This document shows positions 27,119 to 35,760 of a DNA stretch of 64,000 nt, in pieces; position 1 is the stretch's first letter, and each line of letters opens with the position of its first letter. Below the pieces are notes generated by a model. It was not told the origin of the DNA, made no database searches, and saw only the letters and a list, made by a program, of their open reading frames with translations. The translations under genes were made by a program, and so were the position numbers. Source of the DNA: Gammaproteobacteria bacterium (lineage in GTDB: Bacteria > Pseudomonadota > Gammaproteobacteria > Burkholderiales > Burkholderiaceae_C); contig JAHIYE010000009.1 in the NCBI GenBank assembly GCA_018815325.1, positions 62,001 to 126,000 of the forward strand, written 5' to 3'.

Positions 27119-28392
27119 GCGCACTAAACGCCATCTCCGAAGCCGTGCAGGCACTGAGTCCGTGGCAACAATACATCTGCCATGCCTGCGGCTATATCTA
27201 CGACGAGGCCGAGGGTGACCCCGACAGCGGGCTGGCAGCCGGCACCCGCTTCAGTGACATCCCCGAAGACTGGTCTTGCCCGCTGTGCGGCGTGAGCAAA
27301 TCGGATTTCGAACTTTATGCCCCGCCCAGCCTGGATGCCCTGCGCGCCCAGGTGGGTGACTGTGCCCCGGCTGCTTCATCGACTCGCCAGCGGCATAAGC
27401 CCGGGGTGGTCATCGTTGGCGCCGGCCGGGCCGGCTGGCAACTGGCCGAAACCTTGCGCAAGGCAGATGCCGAGCTGCCCATCACCATCGTGACGGCCTG
27501 CGCGGGCGATGTGTACGACAAACCGCAACTCTCGATCGCCATGGCGCGCAAGCTGTCGCGTGAAAAACTGGTGCGCGAGAGCGGTGCTGCAGCGGCACAG
27601 CGGCTGCAGGTTCGCCTGCTGCCGCACACCCAGGCCATCCGCATCTGTCCGGACACCCGGCAACTGCGCACCACGCGCGGCACGCTGCCTTATGCGCAGC
27701 TGGTGCTGGCACACGGCGCACAGGCGGTGCTGCCGCCGGCCATGCCGCCATCGCTGTGCTGGCGCATCAACCACCTGGGGGCCTACCTGCAGCTGCGCGC
27801 CGCGCTGGGCCATGTCGACGAATCCGGGCCAAAAGACGTGTTGATCGTGGGTGCCGGCCTGGTGGGCAGCGAGCTGGCCAACGACCTGGCGCTGGGCGGC
27901 CACCGCATCACCCTGCTCGATGTCCAGGCCGAACCCCTGGCGCGCTGGCAGACCGAGCGGGCCGGGCAAAAGGTACTGCAAGCCTGGCAAGACCTGCCCA
28001 TCAACTTTGTTGGGAACGTAGAGGTGGCGAGTGTGGAAAAAGTGGCCGGGCGCTTTCGCGTCACAACCGCCTGCGGCCGGCGCTTCGCGGCGGATCAGGT
28101 GATTGCCGCCACGGGGCTGCAAACGCCGGGGCGACTGGCACAGAGCGCCGGCTTGGCCTGGCAAAACGGAATTGCGGTGAACCCGCAGACCCTGCGCACG
28201 AGTGATGCCCACATCCACGCCCTGGGCGACTGCATCACCATCGACGGGCAGGCCAGCCGGTTCATTGAGCCGATCGCACGCCAGGCCATCACCATTGCGG
28301 CCGACATCACGGGTTGCACGCCCGTGCCTTATGAGGCCAGAGCGGCCATCGTGCGGGTGAAAACCACCTCCCTGCCGCTGACACTGCACTGA
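27115..28392 (+). CDS. Rubredoxin fused to FAD/NAD(P)H-dependent rubredoxin reductase, 425 aa
   Basis: Residues ~18-68 are a rubredoxin: [16 protein letters not shown] and [13 protein letters not shown], with iron ligands C22, C25, C55 and C58. From residue ~97 a pyridine-nucleotide-disulfide-type reductase follows, with [14 protein letters not shown] for [19 protein letters not shown] for NAD(P)H and the HALGDC motif near the end. Such a fusion passes electrons from NAD(P)H to a partner. The translationally coupled flavoprotein upstream (ATGA overlap) is the obvious candidate partner (inference). Confidence 0.92.
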   Translation: MSALNAISEAVQALSPWQQYICHACGYIYDEAEGDPDSGLAAGTRFSDIPEDWSCPLCGVSKSDFELYAPPSLDALRAQVGDCAPAASSTRQRHKPGVVIVGAGRAGWQLAETLRKADAELPITIVTACAGDVYDKPQLSIAMARKLSREKLVRESGAAAAQRLQVRLLPHTQAIRICPDTRQLRTTRGTLPYAQLVLAHGAQAVLPPAMPPSLCWRINHLGAYLQLRAALGHVDESGPKDVLIVGAGLVGSELANDLALGGHRITLLDVQAEPLARWQTERAGQKVLQAWQDLPINFVGNVEVASVEKVAGRFRVTTACGRRFAADQVIAATGLQTPGRLAQSAGLAWQNGIAVNPQTLRTSDAHIHALGDCITIDGQASRFIEPIARQAITIAADITGCTPVPYEARAAIVRVKTTSLPLTLH

Positions 28393-28439
28393 ACCGACTG
28401 CATAGAATTACCTGCGGCATTCTCTTCAAAAGGTTTTTC

Positions 28440-29120
28440 ATGGCAGACATTTCCGGGCTTGAGCTCTATGCCTTCTGGCGTTCCTCCGCCACGTTTCGTG
28501 TGCGAGTGGCGCTCAACCTCAAGGGCCTGACGGCGCATGAGCATTTCATCAACATGGATGCGGGTGAGCAGCGCAGCGCAGCCTACCTGAAGATCAATCC
28601 GCTCGGGGGCATTCCGTCCCTGGTCGAACCGGGCCATGCACCCATCACCCAGTCCCTGGCCATCCTGGAGTTTCTGGAAGAAGCCCAGCCCACGCCGCCC
28701 CTCTTGCCCAGCGACCTCCATGGCCGTGCGCGCGTGCGCTCGCTGGCAGGCATGCTGGTGTCTGACACCCACCCGCTCATCACGCCGCGTGTGAGGAAGC
28801 AGCTTGCCAGTGGCAATGGAAGTGGAAGTGGCAATGGGATTGACGATGCGGCATGGAAGGCCTGGCAGACCCACTGGTTCAGCACCGGGCTAGCGGCGCT
28901 GGAGCAGCGGCTAGCCACGGAGGCTGACACGGGCGACTTTTGCCACGGCGATCAGCCCACCATGGCCGACATCTGTCTGGCCAGCATCATGTCCATGGTG
29001 CAGGTTTTGAAAATCAGTATTCCGGCTACGCGCACCATCGACCGGATCATGGCGCACTGCAATGCACTGGATGCGTTTGCACGGGCGCAGCCCGCCCGGC
29101 AGGCGGGAGCGCCCGCCTGA
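28440..29120 (+). CDS. maiA: Maleylacetoacetate isomerase / zeta-class glutathione S-transferase, 226 aa
   Basis: The zeta-class signature is present as WRSSATFRVRVALNLKGL (residues 13-30), where the SS pair contacts glutathione. INPLGGIPSL and the C-terminal domain PTMADICLASIM follow. MaiA isomerises maleylacetoacetate or maleylpyruvate in aromatic degradation. No other aromatic-pathway gene adjoins it. A short GNGSGSGNG stretch near residue 125 is an unusual low-complexity insertion. It starts 47 nt after the rubredoxin reductase. Confidence 0.82.
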   Translation: MADISGLELYAFWRSSATFRVRVALNLKGLTAHEHFINMDAGEQRSAAYLKINPLGGIPSLVEPGHAPITQSLAILEFLEEAQPTPPLLPSDLHGRARVRSLAGMLVSDTHPLITPRVRKQLASGNGSGSGNGIDDAAWKAWQTHWFSTGLAALEQRLATEADTGDFCHGDQPTMADICLASIMSMVQVLKISIPATRTIDRIMAHCNALDAFARAQPARQAGAPA

Positions 29121-29146
29121 CGGGCCCGGCTTACCTGCTCAGCTCT

Positions 29147-29617
29147 TCATAGCCCCAGTTCGCTCAAGCCCGGATGGTCATCGGGACGCCGGCCCAGCGG
29201 CCAGAAGAACTTGCGCTCTGACGCCTTGATGGGCAGATCGTTGATGCTGGCATGGCGGTTCGCCATGAAGCCCTGGGCCGTGAACTCCCAGTTCTCGTTG
29301 CCGTAGCTGCGAAACCACTGCCCACCATCGTCATGCCATTCATAGGCAAAGCGAACGGCAATGCGATTGTCTGAAAACGCCCAGAGCTCCTTGATCAGCC
29401 GGTAGTCAAGCTCCCGCACCCATTTGCGCACCAGGAACTCGTGCACCTGGGCTCGCCCCACGGGAAACTCTGCACGGTTTCGCCAGTGCGTGTCCTCGGT
29501 ATAGACCAGCACCACGCGATCCGGGTCGCGCGTGTTCCAGGCGTCTTCGGCCATGCGAACCTTCTGCGTGGCGGATTCGAGCGTGAAGGGAGGCAGCGGG
29601 GGTTTGGTTTCCATCAT
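29147..29617 (-). CDS. NTF2-like (DUF1348) protein, 156 aa
   Basis: The family pattern is clear: [29 protein letters not shown], then [21 protein letters not shown] and [25 protein letters not shown]. The cone-shaped NTF2 fold is expected, but no enzymatic role is established for this group. The ATGATG at 29617 is preferred because AAGGA lies 7 nt before it. It is divergent from a TetR regulator, with two identical-armed palindromes between them, and is presumably repressed by it. Confidence 0.85.
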   Translation of the reverse strand: MMETKPPLPPFTLESATQKVRMAEDAWNTRDPDRVVLVYTEDTHWRNRAEFPVGRAQVHEFLVRKWVRELDYRLIKELWAFSDNRIAVRFAYEWHDDGGQWFRSYGNENWEFTAQGFMANRHASINDLPIKASERKFFWPLGRRPDDHPGLSELGL

Positions 29618-29639
29618 GATGTCCTTGTGCATGCGTTAT

Positions 29640-29657
29640 GTAGACAGGTCTGTCTAC
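29640..29657. promoter_or_regulatory. TetR operator 1, 18-bp palindrome
   Basis: GTAGACAGGTCTGTCTAC has perfect 8-bp arms. It lies 23 bp upstream of the NTF2-like gene start and is the twin of the site at 29676. Confidence 0.85.
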
Positions 29658-29675
29658 ATGGGCAGTTTATCCAAA

Positions 29676-29693
29676 GTAGACAGATCTGTCTAC
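29676..29693. promoter_or_regulatory. TetR operator 2, 18-bp palindrome
   Basis: GTAGACAGATCTGTCTAC is a fully symmetric 18-mer with the same 8-bp arms as operator 1, centred 36 bp from it. It ends 9 bp before the TetR ATG, so binding would block its translation start region or promoter. Confidence 0.87.
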
Positions 29694-29702
29694 AATCAGT
29701 GC

Positions 29703-30308
29703 ATGCCCCGCTCACAAAAAACCGTTGCTCCACCACCCCCTGCCCGGGAACGCATCCTGCTGTGCGCGCATGCGCTGTTTTACAAGGAGGGGATTCGTGC
29801 AACAGGCATTGACCGCGTGATTGCAGAGTCGGGCGTCACCAAAGTCACCTTCTACCGGCATTTCCCCAGCAAGAACGACCTCATCCTCGCCTTCCTGGAA
29901 TACCGTCACGCGCACTGGATGGCCTGGTTCGTGGATGCCCTGCACCGCCATGGCAACCAGCTTGATGCCCTGGTTCCGGCGCTGGCCGAGTGGCTGGGGG
30001 ATGAGGGCTTTCGCGGCTGCGCCTTCATCAACAGCGTGAGCGAGCTGGGTGCTGTGCTGCCCGAAGTCGTAGCGATATCACGCCGCCACAAGCAGGACAT
30101 GGTGTCTGCGATTGCAGCCCTGTTGCCACCCGCCCGGCAACGCGGGCAGCAAGCCCAGGCGATTGCACTTGCCGTAGACGGCGCCATCATCCGGGCACAG
30201 TTTGACCAGGCCCCCGATGATGCGCTGCAGACACTGGCGCATATTCTGAAATCGCTGCAGGCCGGCGCGAGCCCCGCCGCCACCCGGGCGAAGGCGGCGG
30301 CGCGCTGA
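29703..30308 (+). CDS. TetR-family transcriptional regulator, 201 aa
   Basis: The helix-turn-helix segment RERILLCAHALFYKEGIRATGIDRVIAESGVTKVTFYRHFPSKNDLI occupies residues ~15-61. The ATG at 29703 is chosen because upstream in-frame sequence runs through the operator palindromes. The C-terminal ligand-binding domain has GCAFINSVSELG. It is divergent from the DUF1348 gene, with two GTAGACAG/CTGTCTAC palindromes between them, so autoregulation and control of its neighbour are likely. Confidence 0.9.
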   Translation: MPRSQKTVAPPPPARERILLCAHALFYKEGIRATGIDRVIAESGVTKVTFYRHFPSKNDLILAFLEYRHAHWMAWFVDALHRHGNQLDALVPALAEWLGDEGFRGCAFINSVSELGAVLPEVVAISRRHKQDMVSAIAALLPPARQRGQQAQAIALAVDGAIIRAQFDQAPDDALQTLAHILKSLQAGASPAATRAKAAAR

Positions 30309-30330
30309 CGATCCCTGCAGCTCAGTACGA

Positions 30331-30774
30331 TCAGTACTGCTTGTAGGGCAGGAACTTGCCCGACAGCACCACGTTGACGCGGTCGCCCTTGGGATCGGCT
30401 TCGCGCTGGATGTCCATGCTGAAGTCGATCGCGCTCATGATGCCGTCGCCGAATTCTTCATGGATCAGTTCTTTCATGGTGGTGCCGTAGACGCTCACCA
30501 CTTCATACAGGCGATAGATCAGGGGATCGGCAGGGATGGACGTTGGCAGCGAGCCCTTGTAGGGAACAACCTGCAGCCATTTCTGCTCTTCAGCCGTCAG
30601 GCCGAATATTTTGCCGATGATCTTGGACTGCTTCTCGTCCAGCGTCATCTGGCCCAGGCAGGCGGCGGTGACCCACTCCTTGCTCAGGCCGACCTTCTTG
30701 CCCACGGCTTCCCATTTGATGCCTTTGGACACTTTGGTGGCGATGATTTTTTCTGTGACGTCGTTGCGGTTCAT
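30331..30774 (-). CDS. cynS: Cyanate hydratase (cyanase), 147 aa
   Basis: Cyanase converts cyanate and bicarbonate to ammonia and carbon dioxide. The N-terminal helical DNA-binding-like domain (residues 1-75) and the C-terminal catalytic domain are full length. Active-site residues equivalent to the known Arg-Glu-Ser trio fall in LIYRLYEVVSVYG (R88, E91) and GIMSAIDFSMD (S114). It closes the leftward transporter operon 78 bp after the ATPase gene, which supports cyanate, with or without nitrate, as transported substrate. Confidence 0.95.
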   Translation of the reverse strand: MNRNDVTEKIIATKVSKGIKWEAVGKKVGLSKEWVTAACLGQMTLDEKQSKIIGKIFGLTAEEQKWLQVVPYKGSLPTSIPADPLIYRLYEVVSVYGTTMKELIHEEFGDGIMSAIDFSMDIQREADPKGDRVNVVLSGKFLPYKQY

Positions 30775-30852
30775 GCTTGGCTCCTTGCTTTCAGTTGAAG
30801 TAAATAAAAAATGGAAATAAATAGAGAGAAATAGAGAGTGAAAAAATGCTGG

Positions 30853-31722
30853 TCAGTGCGCGGTGGCACGGGTCACCAGAAAATCGACAATGTGGTTGCG
30901 CAACTCGTAATACCCCTCGAGATGGTGCAAGCCGGTACGGGTGCGCTCGCGCGGCAAGGGGTTGACCACCACTTCGGCGATGCCGCCTGGCACATAGCCC
31001 GTGTCCGTCTCGGCGCCATTGCTCATGAGCAGAATGCGGTCGGCCAGCAGAATGGCCTCGTCCACTTCATGGGTGATCATGAAGACGGTTTGCTGGGTCT
31101 GGCGCACGATGGTCATGAGCTCGTCCTGGATCGTGCCCCGGGTCAGTGCATCGAGCGCACCAAAGGGCTCATCCAGCAGCAGCATCTTGGGCTGGATGGT
31201 GAACGCCCGGGCAATGCCCACGCGCTGCTTCATGCCGCCCGAGAGCTGGCTGGGTTTCTTGTCGATGGCGGCACTCAGGCCCACCATGGCCACATGCTTT
31301 TCAACCTGTTCGTTGACCTGGGCTCTGCTCCATTCTGGCCAACGCGACTTGACGGCAAACGCGATGTTCAGACGTACGGTGAGCCAGGGCATCAACGCAT
31401 GGCCCTGGAAGACGACGCCACGCTCCAGGCTCGGCCCGGCGATTTCGCGGCCATCCATGAAGACGTTGCCCGAGCTGGCCGTGTCCAGCCCCGCGAGCAC
31501 GTTGAGGATGGTCGTCTTGCCGCAGCCTGAGTGCCCGATGATGCAGACGAACTCGCCCTTGTCGAGCGTGAACGACACATCGGCGAACACCGGTTTGGTC
31601 GCGACATAGGCCTTGCTGAGTTGTTCGATTTTGAGGAAGCCGTCCACGTTGGGAGCCTTTCGTTGAGAAGTACCTCGTCTGCCCGTGCTGATGGCATCGC
31701 GCAATGACACATCACTCCACAT
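30853..31722 (-). CDS. ABC transporter ATP-binding protein, nitrate/cyanate type, 289 aa
   Basis: The nucleotide-binding domain has Walker A GHSGCGKTT, signature LSGGMKQRVGIARAF and Walker B MLLLDEPFGALD. It closely fits the NrtD/CynD/TauB group. The start is an ATG that overlaps the permease stop by about 11 nt (translational coupling). The N-terminal ~28 residues before the domain are unusually long, so a later start is possible. It powers uptake with the adjacent permease and one of two binding proteins. Confidence 0.9.
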   Translation of the reverse strand: MWSDVSLRDAISTGRRGTSQRKAPNVDGFLKIEQLSKAYVATKPVFADVSFTLDKGEFVCIIGHSGCGKTTILNVLAGLDTASSGNVFMDGREIAGPSLERGVVFQGHALMPWLTVRLNIAFAVKSRWPEWSRAQVNEQVEKHVAMVGLSAAIDKKPSQLSGGMKQRVGIARAFTIQPKMLLLDEPFGALDALTRGTIQDELMTIVRQTQQTVFMITHEVDEAILLADRILLMSNGAETDTGYVPGGIAEVVVNPLPRERTRTGLHHLEGYYELRNHIVDFLVTRATAH

Positions 31723-32575
31723 AGGTCACCGCCTTTTGCAACTGGCCAAAGGCCAGGTCAAGCAGCATGCCGACCACTCCGATGACCAGGATCGCGAAGA
31801 TCACGTTGGTGAGCGAGAGGTTGTTCCATTCGTTCCAGACGAAGTAGCCAATGCCGGTTCCCCCCACCAGCATCTCGGCCGCGACGATCACCAGCCAGGC
31901 GATGCCCATGCTGATGCGCATGCCGGTGAGGATGGTCGGTGCGGCTGCCGGCAGAATCACCTGGAAAGCCTTGCGCAGCGGGCTGACCTCCAGCGTGCTG
32001 GCCACGTTGAGCCATTCGCGCTTGACAGCCGAGACACCAAAGGCGGTGTTGAGCAGCATCGGCCAGATCGAGCAGATGAAGATCACGAACACGCCGCTGA
32101 CATTGGAGTCCTTGAGGGTGTAGAGCGCCAGCGGCATCCAGGCCAGGGGGCTGATGGGCTTCAAGACCTGGATGAACGGGTCGAAGGCCTTTTGCATCAG
32201 CGGCGACATGCCGATCAGGAAGCCAAGAGGAATCGCCACCGCCATGGCCAGCAGGAAACCCAGGGCCACGCGGGCCAGCGAGTACGCCAGCTGGATGCCG
32301 ATGCCCTTGTCGTTGGGCCCGTTGTCGTAGAAGGGGTTGGACAGCTGCTCCCAGCTGGTCCTGGCCACCTCCAGCGGCTGCGGAAAGCCGCTGGTTTTCT
32401 CCGTACCCGGGGCCTTGCCCATCATCTTGGCGTACTCGATCTCTTCAACCGTCATGCCCGCACTGGACCCGCCCACCGAAGGCGCCGACGTGCTGAGCTG
32501 CCAGGCGCCGACGAACACGACAAAGAGGATCACGGAGACCAGCGCAGCGCGCAGGTTCAGGTGTGCGGTCTTCAT
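31712..32575 (-). CDS. ABC transporter permease, nitrate/cyanate type (NrtB/CynB-like), 287 aa
   Basis: Six transmembrane segments are evident, with the cytoplasmic EAA loop seen as ASTLEVSPLRKAFQVILPAAAPTILTGMRISMGIAW. The conserved MSPLMQKAFDPFIQVLKPISPLAWMPL block is typical of nitrate/cyanate/taurine permeases. The ATG at 32575 follows two bases after the binding-protein stop; a GTG two codons earlier overlaps it. Single permease for two substrate-binding proteins. Confidence 0.9.
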   Translation of the reverse strand: MKTAHLNLRAALVSVILFVVFVGAWQLSTSAPSVGGSSAGMTVEEIEYAKMMGKAPGTEKTSGFPQPLEVARTSWEQLSNPFYDNGPNDKGIGIQLAYSLARVALGFLLAMAVAIPLGFLIGMSPLMQKAFDPFIQVLKPISPLAWMPLALYTLKDSNVSGVFVIFICSIWPMLLNTAFGVSAVKREWLNVASTLEVSPLRKAFQVILPAAAPTILTGMRISMGIAWLVIVAAEMLVGGTGIGYFVWNEWNNLSLTNVIFAILVIGVVGMLLDLAFGQLQKAVTYVE

Positions 32576-32577
32576 GG

Positions 32578-33990
32578 TCACGCCGCCTTGCTGATGGCGA
32601 AGCTCTTGGCATAGGCGGCGGCCTTGGCCGGGTCAAACTCCTTGCCCATGATGGTGTGCTTGGTGTAGCCCGAGCCGGCCTTGAACTCCATGCCAAGATC
32701 CTTCATGTGTTTGCGCGCATCGGTGATCAGGAAGACCTTCTCGGCGATCTGCTTGTAGTTCACCTCGCCTTTCACATAGCCCCAGCGCTGCATCTGCGTG
32801 AGCATCCACACCGCCATGCTCTGCCACGGCATGGGATCGAAGTCGGCGCGGTCAGGCACGGTCTGCACCTTTCCGAGACCGTCGGCAAAGCGGCCGGTGA
32901 GCACCTGCGCCACCACGGTTTCGGGCTGGTTCAGATAGGCCTGGGGCGAGATCACCTTGGCGATCAGCTCGCGGTTCTTCGACTGGCGCGCCATGGCCGC
33001 CGCTGTGAGCACCGCGCGGTAAAGTGCCGCGAAGGTATTGGGGTTCTGCGTGATGAACTCGGTGCTGGTGCCGAAGGCGCAGCAGGGGTGACCCTCCCAC
33101 AAATCCTTGGTGAGGATGTGCAGGAAGCCCACTTCGTCGTACACCGCGCGCTGGTTGAACGGATCGGGGCCGAGGTAACCGTCGATGTTGCCGGCACGCA
33201 GGTTGGCCACCATCTCGGGTGGTGGAACGACGCGGATCTGGACATCGGTGTCGGGGTTGATTCCGGCTTCGGCCAGGTAGTAGCGCAGCAGGAAGTTGTG
33301 CATCGAGTACTCGAACGGTACGCCGAACTTGAAACCCTTCCACTGTTTGGGATCGCGCTTGTCCTTGTGCTTCACGTGCAGCGTGATCGCCTGGCCGTTG
33401 GTGTTCTGGATCGTCGCCACGTTCATGGGCACGGGGTTGGAGCCCACCCCCATGGAGATCGCCAGCGGCATGGGCGAGAGGAAGTGCGTGGCGTCGTACT
33501 CCTTGTTGATCATCTTGTCGCGGATCAGCGCCCAGCCTGCGGTCTTGATCACGTCCACGTTGAGGCCCTGCTTCTCATAGAAGCCCAGCGGCTTGGCCAT
33601 GATCAGCGGAGTGGCACAGGTGATCGGGATGAACCCGATCTTCAGATTGGTTTTCTCCAGTGCGCCTTGTTTCTCCTGCGCCATGGCCTGCAGGCTCGCC
33701 ACCGGCAACAGGCTGGAGATGGCGGCCATGGCCGTGCCCTTGCCCACGGCGCGCAGGAAGCGGCGGCGCATGTCGTCTTGCGGAAACAGCGCCTTGACCA
33801 GCGTGGCTTCAATGAACTCATTGCTGTAGGCCTCGAATTCGGCCGTTTCGCTGCGCTCGCGCAAGGTGCGCGTCGCCTGCTCGGCACTGGCCTGCTCAGC
33901 CTGGTGTTCGGCCGCGGTGTGGTCGCGCCCACAGCTGCACTTCATCATGAGCGGACGGTCGGCGTTGTAGGGATCGAAGAATTCGGACAT
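32578..33990 (-). CDS. CmpA/NrtA-family substrate-binding protein, copy 2, 470 aa
   Basis: From residue ~110 this is a nitrate/bicarbonate-type binding protein (LKIGFIPITCATPLIMAKPLGFYEKQGL). A twin-arginine signal RRRFLRAVGKGTAMAA lies around residues 75-90, not at the start. Ahead of it is an extra segment with KCSCGRDHTAAEH (C18, C20, H24, H29). The start at 33990 is required to include this conserved opening. It is paralogous throughout to the protein encoded upstream. A TGTAGGGC palindrome lies 116 bp before its start. Confidence 0.88.
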   Translation of the reverse strand: MSEFFDPYNADRPLMMKCSCGRDHTAAEHQAEQASAEQATRTLRERSETAEFEAYSNEFIEATLVKALFPQDDMRRRFLRAVGKGTAMAAISSLLPVASLQAMAQEKQGALEKTNLKIGFIPITCATPLIMAKPLGFYEKQGLNVDVIKTAGWALIRDKMINKEYDATHFLSPMPLAISMGVGSNPVPMNVATIQNTNGQAITLHVKHKDKRDPKQWKGFKFGVPFEYSMHNFLLRYYLAEAGINPDTDVQIRVVPPPEMVANLRAGNIDGYLGPDPFNQRAVYDEVGFLHILTKDLWEGHPCCAFGTSTEFITQNPNTFAALYRAVLTAAAMARQSKNRELIAKVISPQAYLNQPETVVAQVLTGRFADGLGKVQTVPDRADFDPMPWQSMAVWMLTQMQRWGYVKGEVNYKQIAEKVFLITDARKHMKDLGMEFKAGSGYTKHTIMGKEFDPAKAAAYAKSFAISKAA

Positions 33991-34029
33991 GGCACACCTC
34001 TTGAGTTGAAGATAGGTTGATCTGAGCAA

Positions 34030-34258
34030 GCGCCGGGCCAGTTCAGTGGTTCTGGCCCAGTTTTTCTGAAGGCGGCCGTTTTTCGTGCAACGCCCATCGA
34101 CGGGGTGTAGGGCTGGCCCTACAGGCTGGCGACCAAAGGGACATCAACACCCTGCTGACCATCGGCTCCGTGAACCACGCGTGCGCCAGACGCCCGGTGC
34201 GGCAGCGCATGGCCGCGCACCGCCGTTCGGCACCGGCACCAGCGTGGTGCTGAATGGC
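34030..34258. other. Intergenic region between the two binding-protein genes
   Basis: This gap of about 230 bp has no gene. It contains an 18-bp palindrome at 34106-34123 and presumably a secondary promoter for the second binding protein, permease and ATPase. Confidence 0.5.
34106..34123. promoter_or_regulatory. 18-bp palindrome, candidate response-regulator site
   Basis: TGTAGGGCTGGCCCTACA has perfect 8-bp arms and a 2-bp centre. It is centred about 124 bp upstream of the second binding-protein start. A near-identical site lies at 35761-35778. Confidence 0.7.
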
Positions 34259-35665
34259 TCAGGCCTTGCCGATGGCGAACGACTTCACGTAGGCCTCGGG
34301 CTTGGCGGGGTCAAAGGTTTTCCCCATGATCACGTGGGTCTTGCTGTTGGTCTTGGGCGCCGTGAAGCCCAGCTCGGCCATGCGCTTGCGCGCATCGGTG
34401 GCGAGAAACACCTGCTCGGCCACCTGGGCGTAGTTGATGTCCTGCTTCACATAGCCCCAGCGCTTCATCTGCGTGAGCATCCACACCGCCATCGACTGCC
34501 AGGGGAAGGGGTCGAAGTTGATGCGGTTGGGCTCGTTGCGCACGCTGCCCAGTCCGTCGGCGAACCGCCCCAGCAACACCTGCTCCAGCACGGTGATCGG
34601 CTGGTTGAGGTAGTTGGGGCCGGCAATCGCCGCGGCCACGGCCTTGCGGTTGTCCATCTGGGAGCAGTGCAGGGTGGACGTGACGATGGCCCGGAACAGC
34701 GCGGCAAAGGTGTTGGGGTTGGTCTCGACAAACTTGCGCGTGGCAGCAAAGGCGCAACACGGGTGGTTGTCCCAGAGTTCGCTGGTGAGCTTGTGGATGA
34801 AGCCCACGCCATCGAACACGGCACGCTGGTTGAAAGGCTCGGCGACGATGAAGCCGTCAATGTTCTCGGCACGCAGGTTGGCCACCATGTCAGGCGGCGC
34901 CATCACGCGCAGCTGCACATCGGTATCCGGGTCCAGTCCATTCTCCGCCAGGTAGTAGCGCAGCAGGAAGTTGTGCATCGAGTAGTCAAAGGGGATCGCG
35001 AACTTCATGCCCTTCCACTTCTTCGGATCACGGTTCTCCTTGTGCTTGACGTGCAGGGTGATGGCGTTGCCGTTGATGTTTTCAATCGCGGGCATGACCA
35101 TGGGCGTGGCGTCGGCGCCCAGGCCCATGCTGATCGCCAGCGGCATGGGCGAAAGCATGTGCGAGGCATCGAACTCGCCTGCCAGGGTCTTGTCGCGCAC
35201 GACTGCCCAGCCTGCTGTGCGGTTGAGGGTCACCTTCAGGCCTTCCTTGGCATAGAAGCCCAAGGGGTCGGCAGCCACCAGCGGCGTGGCGCAGGTGATG
35301 GGCAGGAAGCCGATCTTCAGGTCGGTCTTCTCCAGTGGTTTCCTGTCCTGCGCCAGGGCCTGCATCGCGCCCATGGGGAACATGCTGGCGATGGCGGCCA
35401 TGGCGGTGCGGCGGCCCACCGCCTTGAGGAAGGCCCGGCGCACCGGCTCATTCGGGAACAGGGCCTTGACCAGCGTCGCTTCCATGAAATCGGCTGCGCG
35501 CTGCTCTTGTGCGTTCATCCCGGTGTTCTGCACCAGGCGACCGGGCGCAAGCTCGTGGGCCGCACCGAAGGTCTGGATGTGATCAGCCACGGTGTGGGGG
35601 CGGCCGCAGTCACAACGCATGGTCAGCGGACGGTCGGCATCAAAGGGATCGTATTCAGGGGTCAT
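34259..35665 (-). CDS. CmpA/NrtA-family substrate-binding protein, copy 1, 468 aa
   Basis: This is paralogous to the next protein in the operon. The binding domain starts near residue 112 (LKIGFLPITCATPLVAADPLGFYAKEGL). A twin-arginine motif RRAFLKAVGRRTAMAA lies at residues 76-91. The extra N-terminus carries RCDCGRPHTVADH (C18, C20, H24, H29). Binding-pocket sequences differ from the paralogue, for example SMDNRKAVAAAIAG where the other has RELIAKVISP, so the two may bind different anions. It is the first structural gene after the two-component genes. Confidence 0.88.
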   Translation of the reverse strand: MTPEYDPFDADRPLTMRCDCGRPHTVADHIQTFGAAHELAPGRLVQNTGMNAQEQRAADFMEATLVKALFPNEPVRRAFLKAVGRRTAMAAIASMFPMGAMQALAQDRKPLEKTDLKIGFLPITCATPLVAADPLGFYAKEGLKVTLNRTAGWAVVRDKTLAGEFDASHMLSPMPLAISMGLGADATPMVMPAIENINGNAITLHVKHKENRDPKKWKGMKFAIPFDYSMHNFLLRYYLAENGLDPDTDVQLRVMAPPDMVANLRAENIDGFIVAEPFNQRAVFDGVGFIHKLTSELWDNHPCCAFAATRKFVETNPNTFAALFRAIVTSTLHCSQMDNRKAVAAAIAGPNYLNQPITVLEQVLLGRFADGLGSVRNEPNRINFDPFPWQSMAVWMLTQMKRWGYVKQDINYAQVAEQVFLATDARKRMAELGFTAPKTNSKTHVIMGKTFDPAKPEAYVKSFAIGKA

Positions 35666-35760
35666 GGAGCACCTCGCAAGTGAATGGTGCAGCTAGCCGT
35701 GCAAGCTGCGGGCCAACTCATGCTGCAGCACAATATTTCGCGCTTGCCAGCCCCACGCAA

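Noticed and set aside
34085-35683. 532-residue plus-strand frame across the first binding-protein gene
   Set aside because: Antisense to a well-supported binding protein; His/Gly/Arg/Val-rich shadow product.
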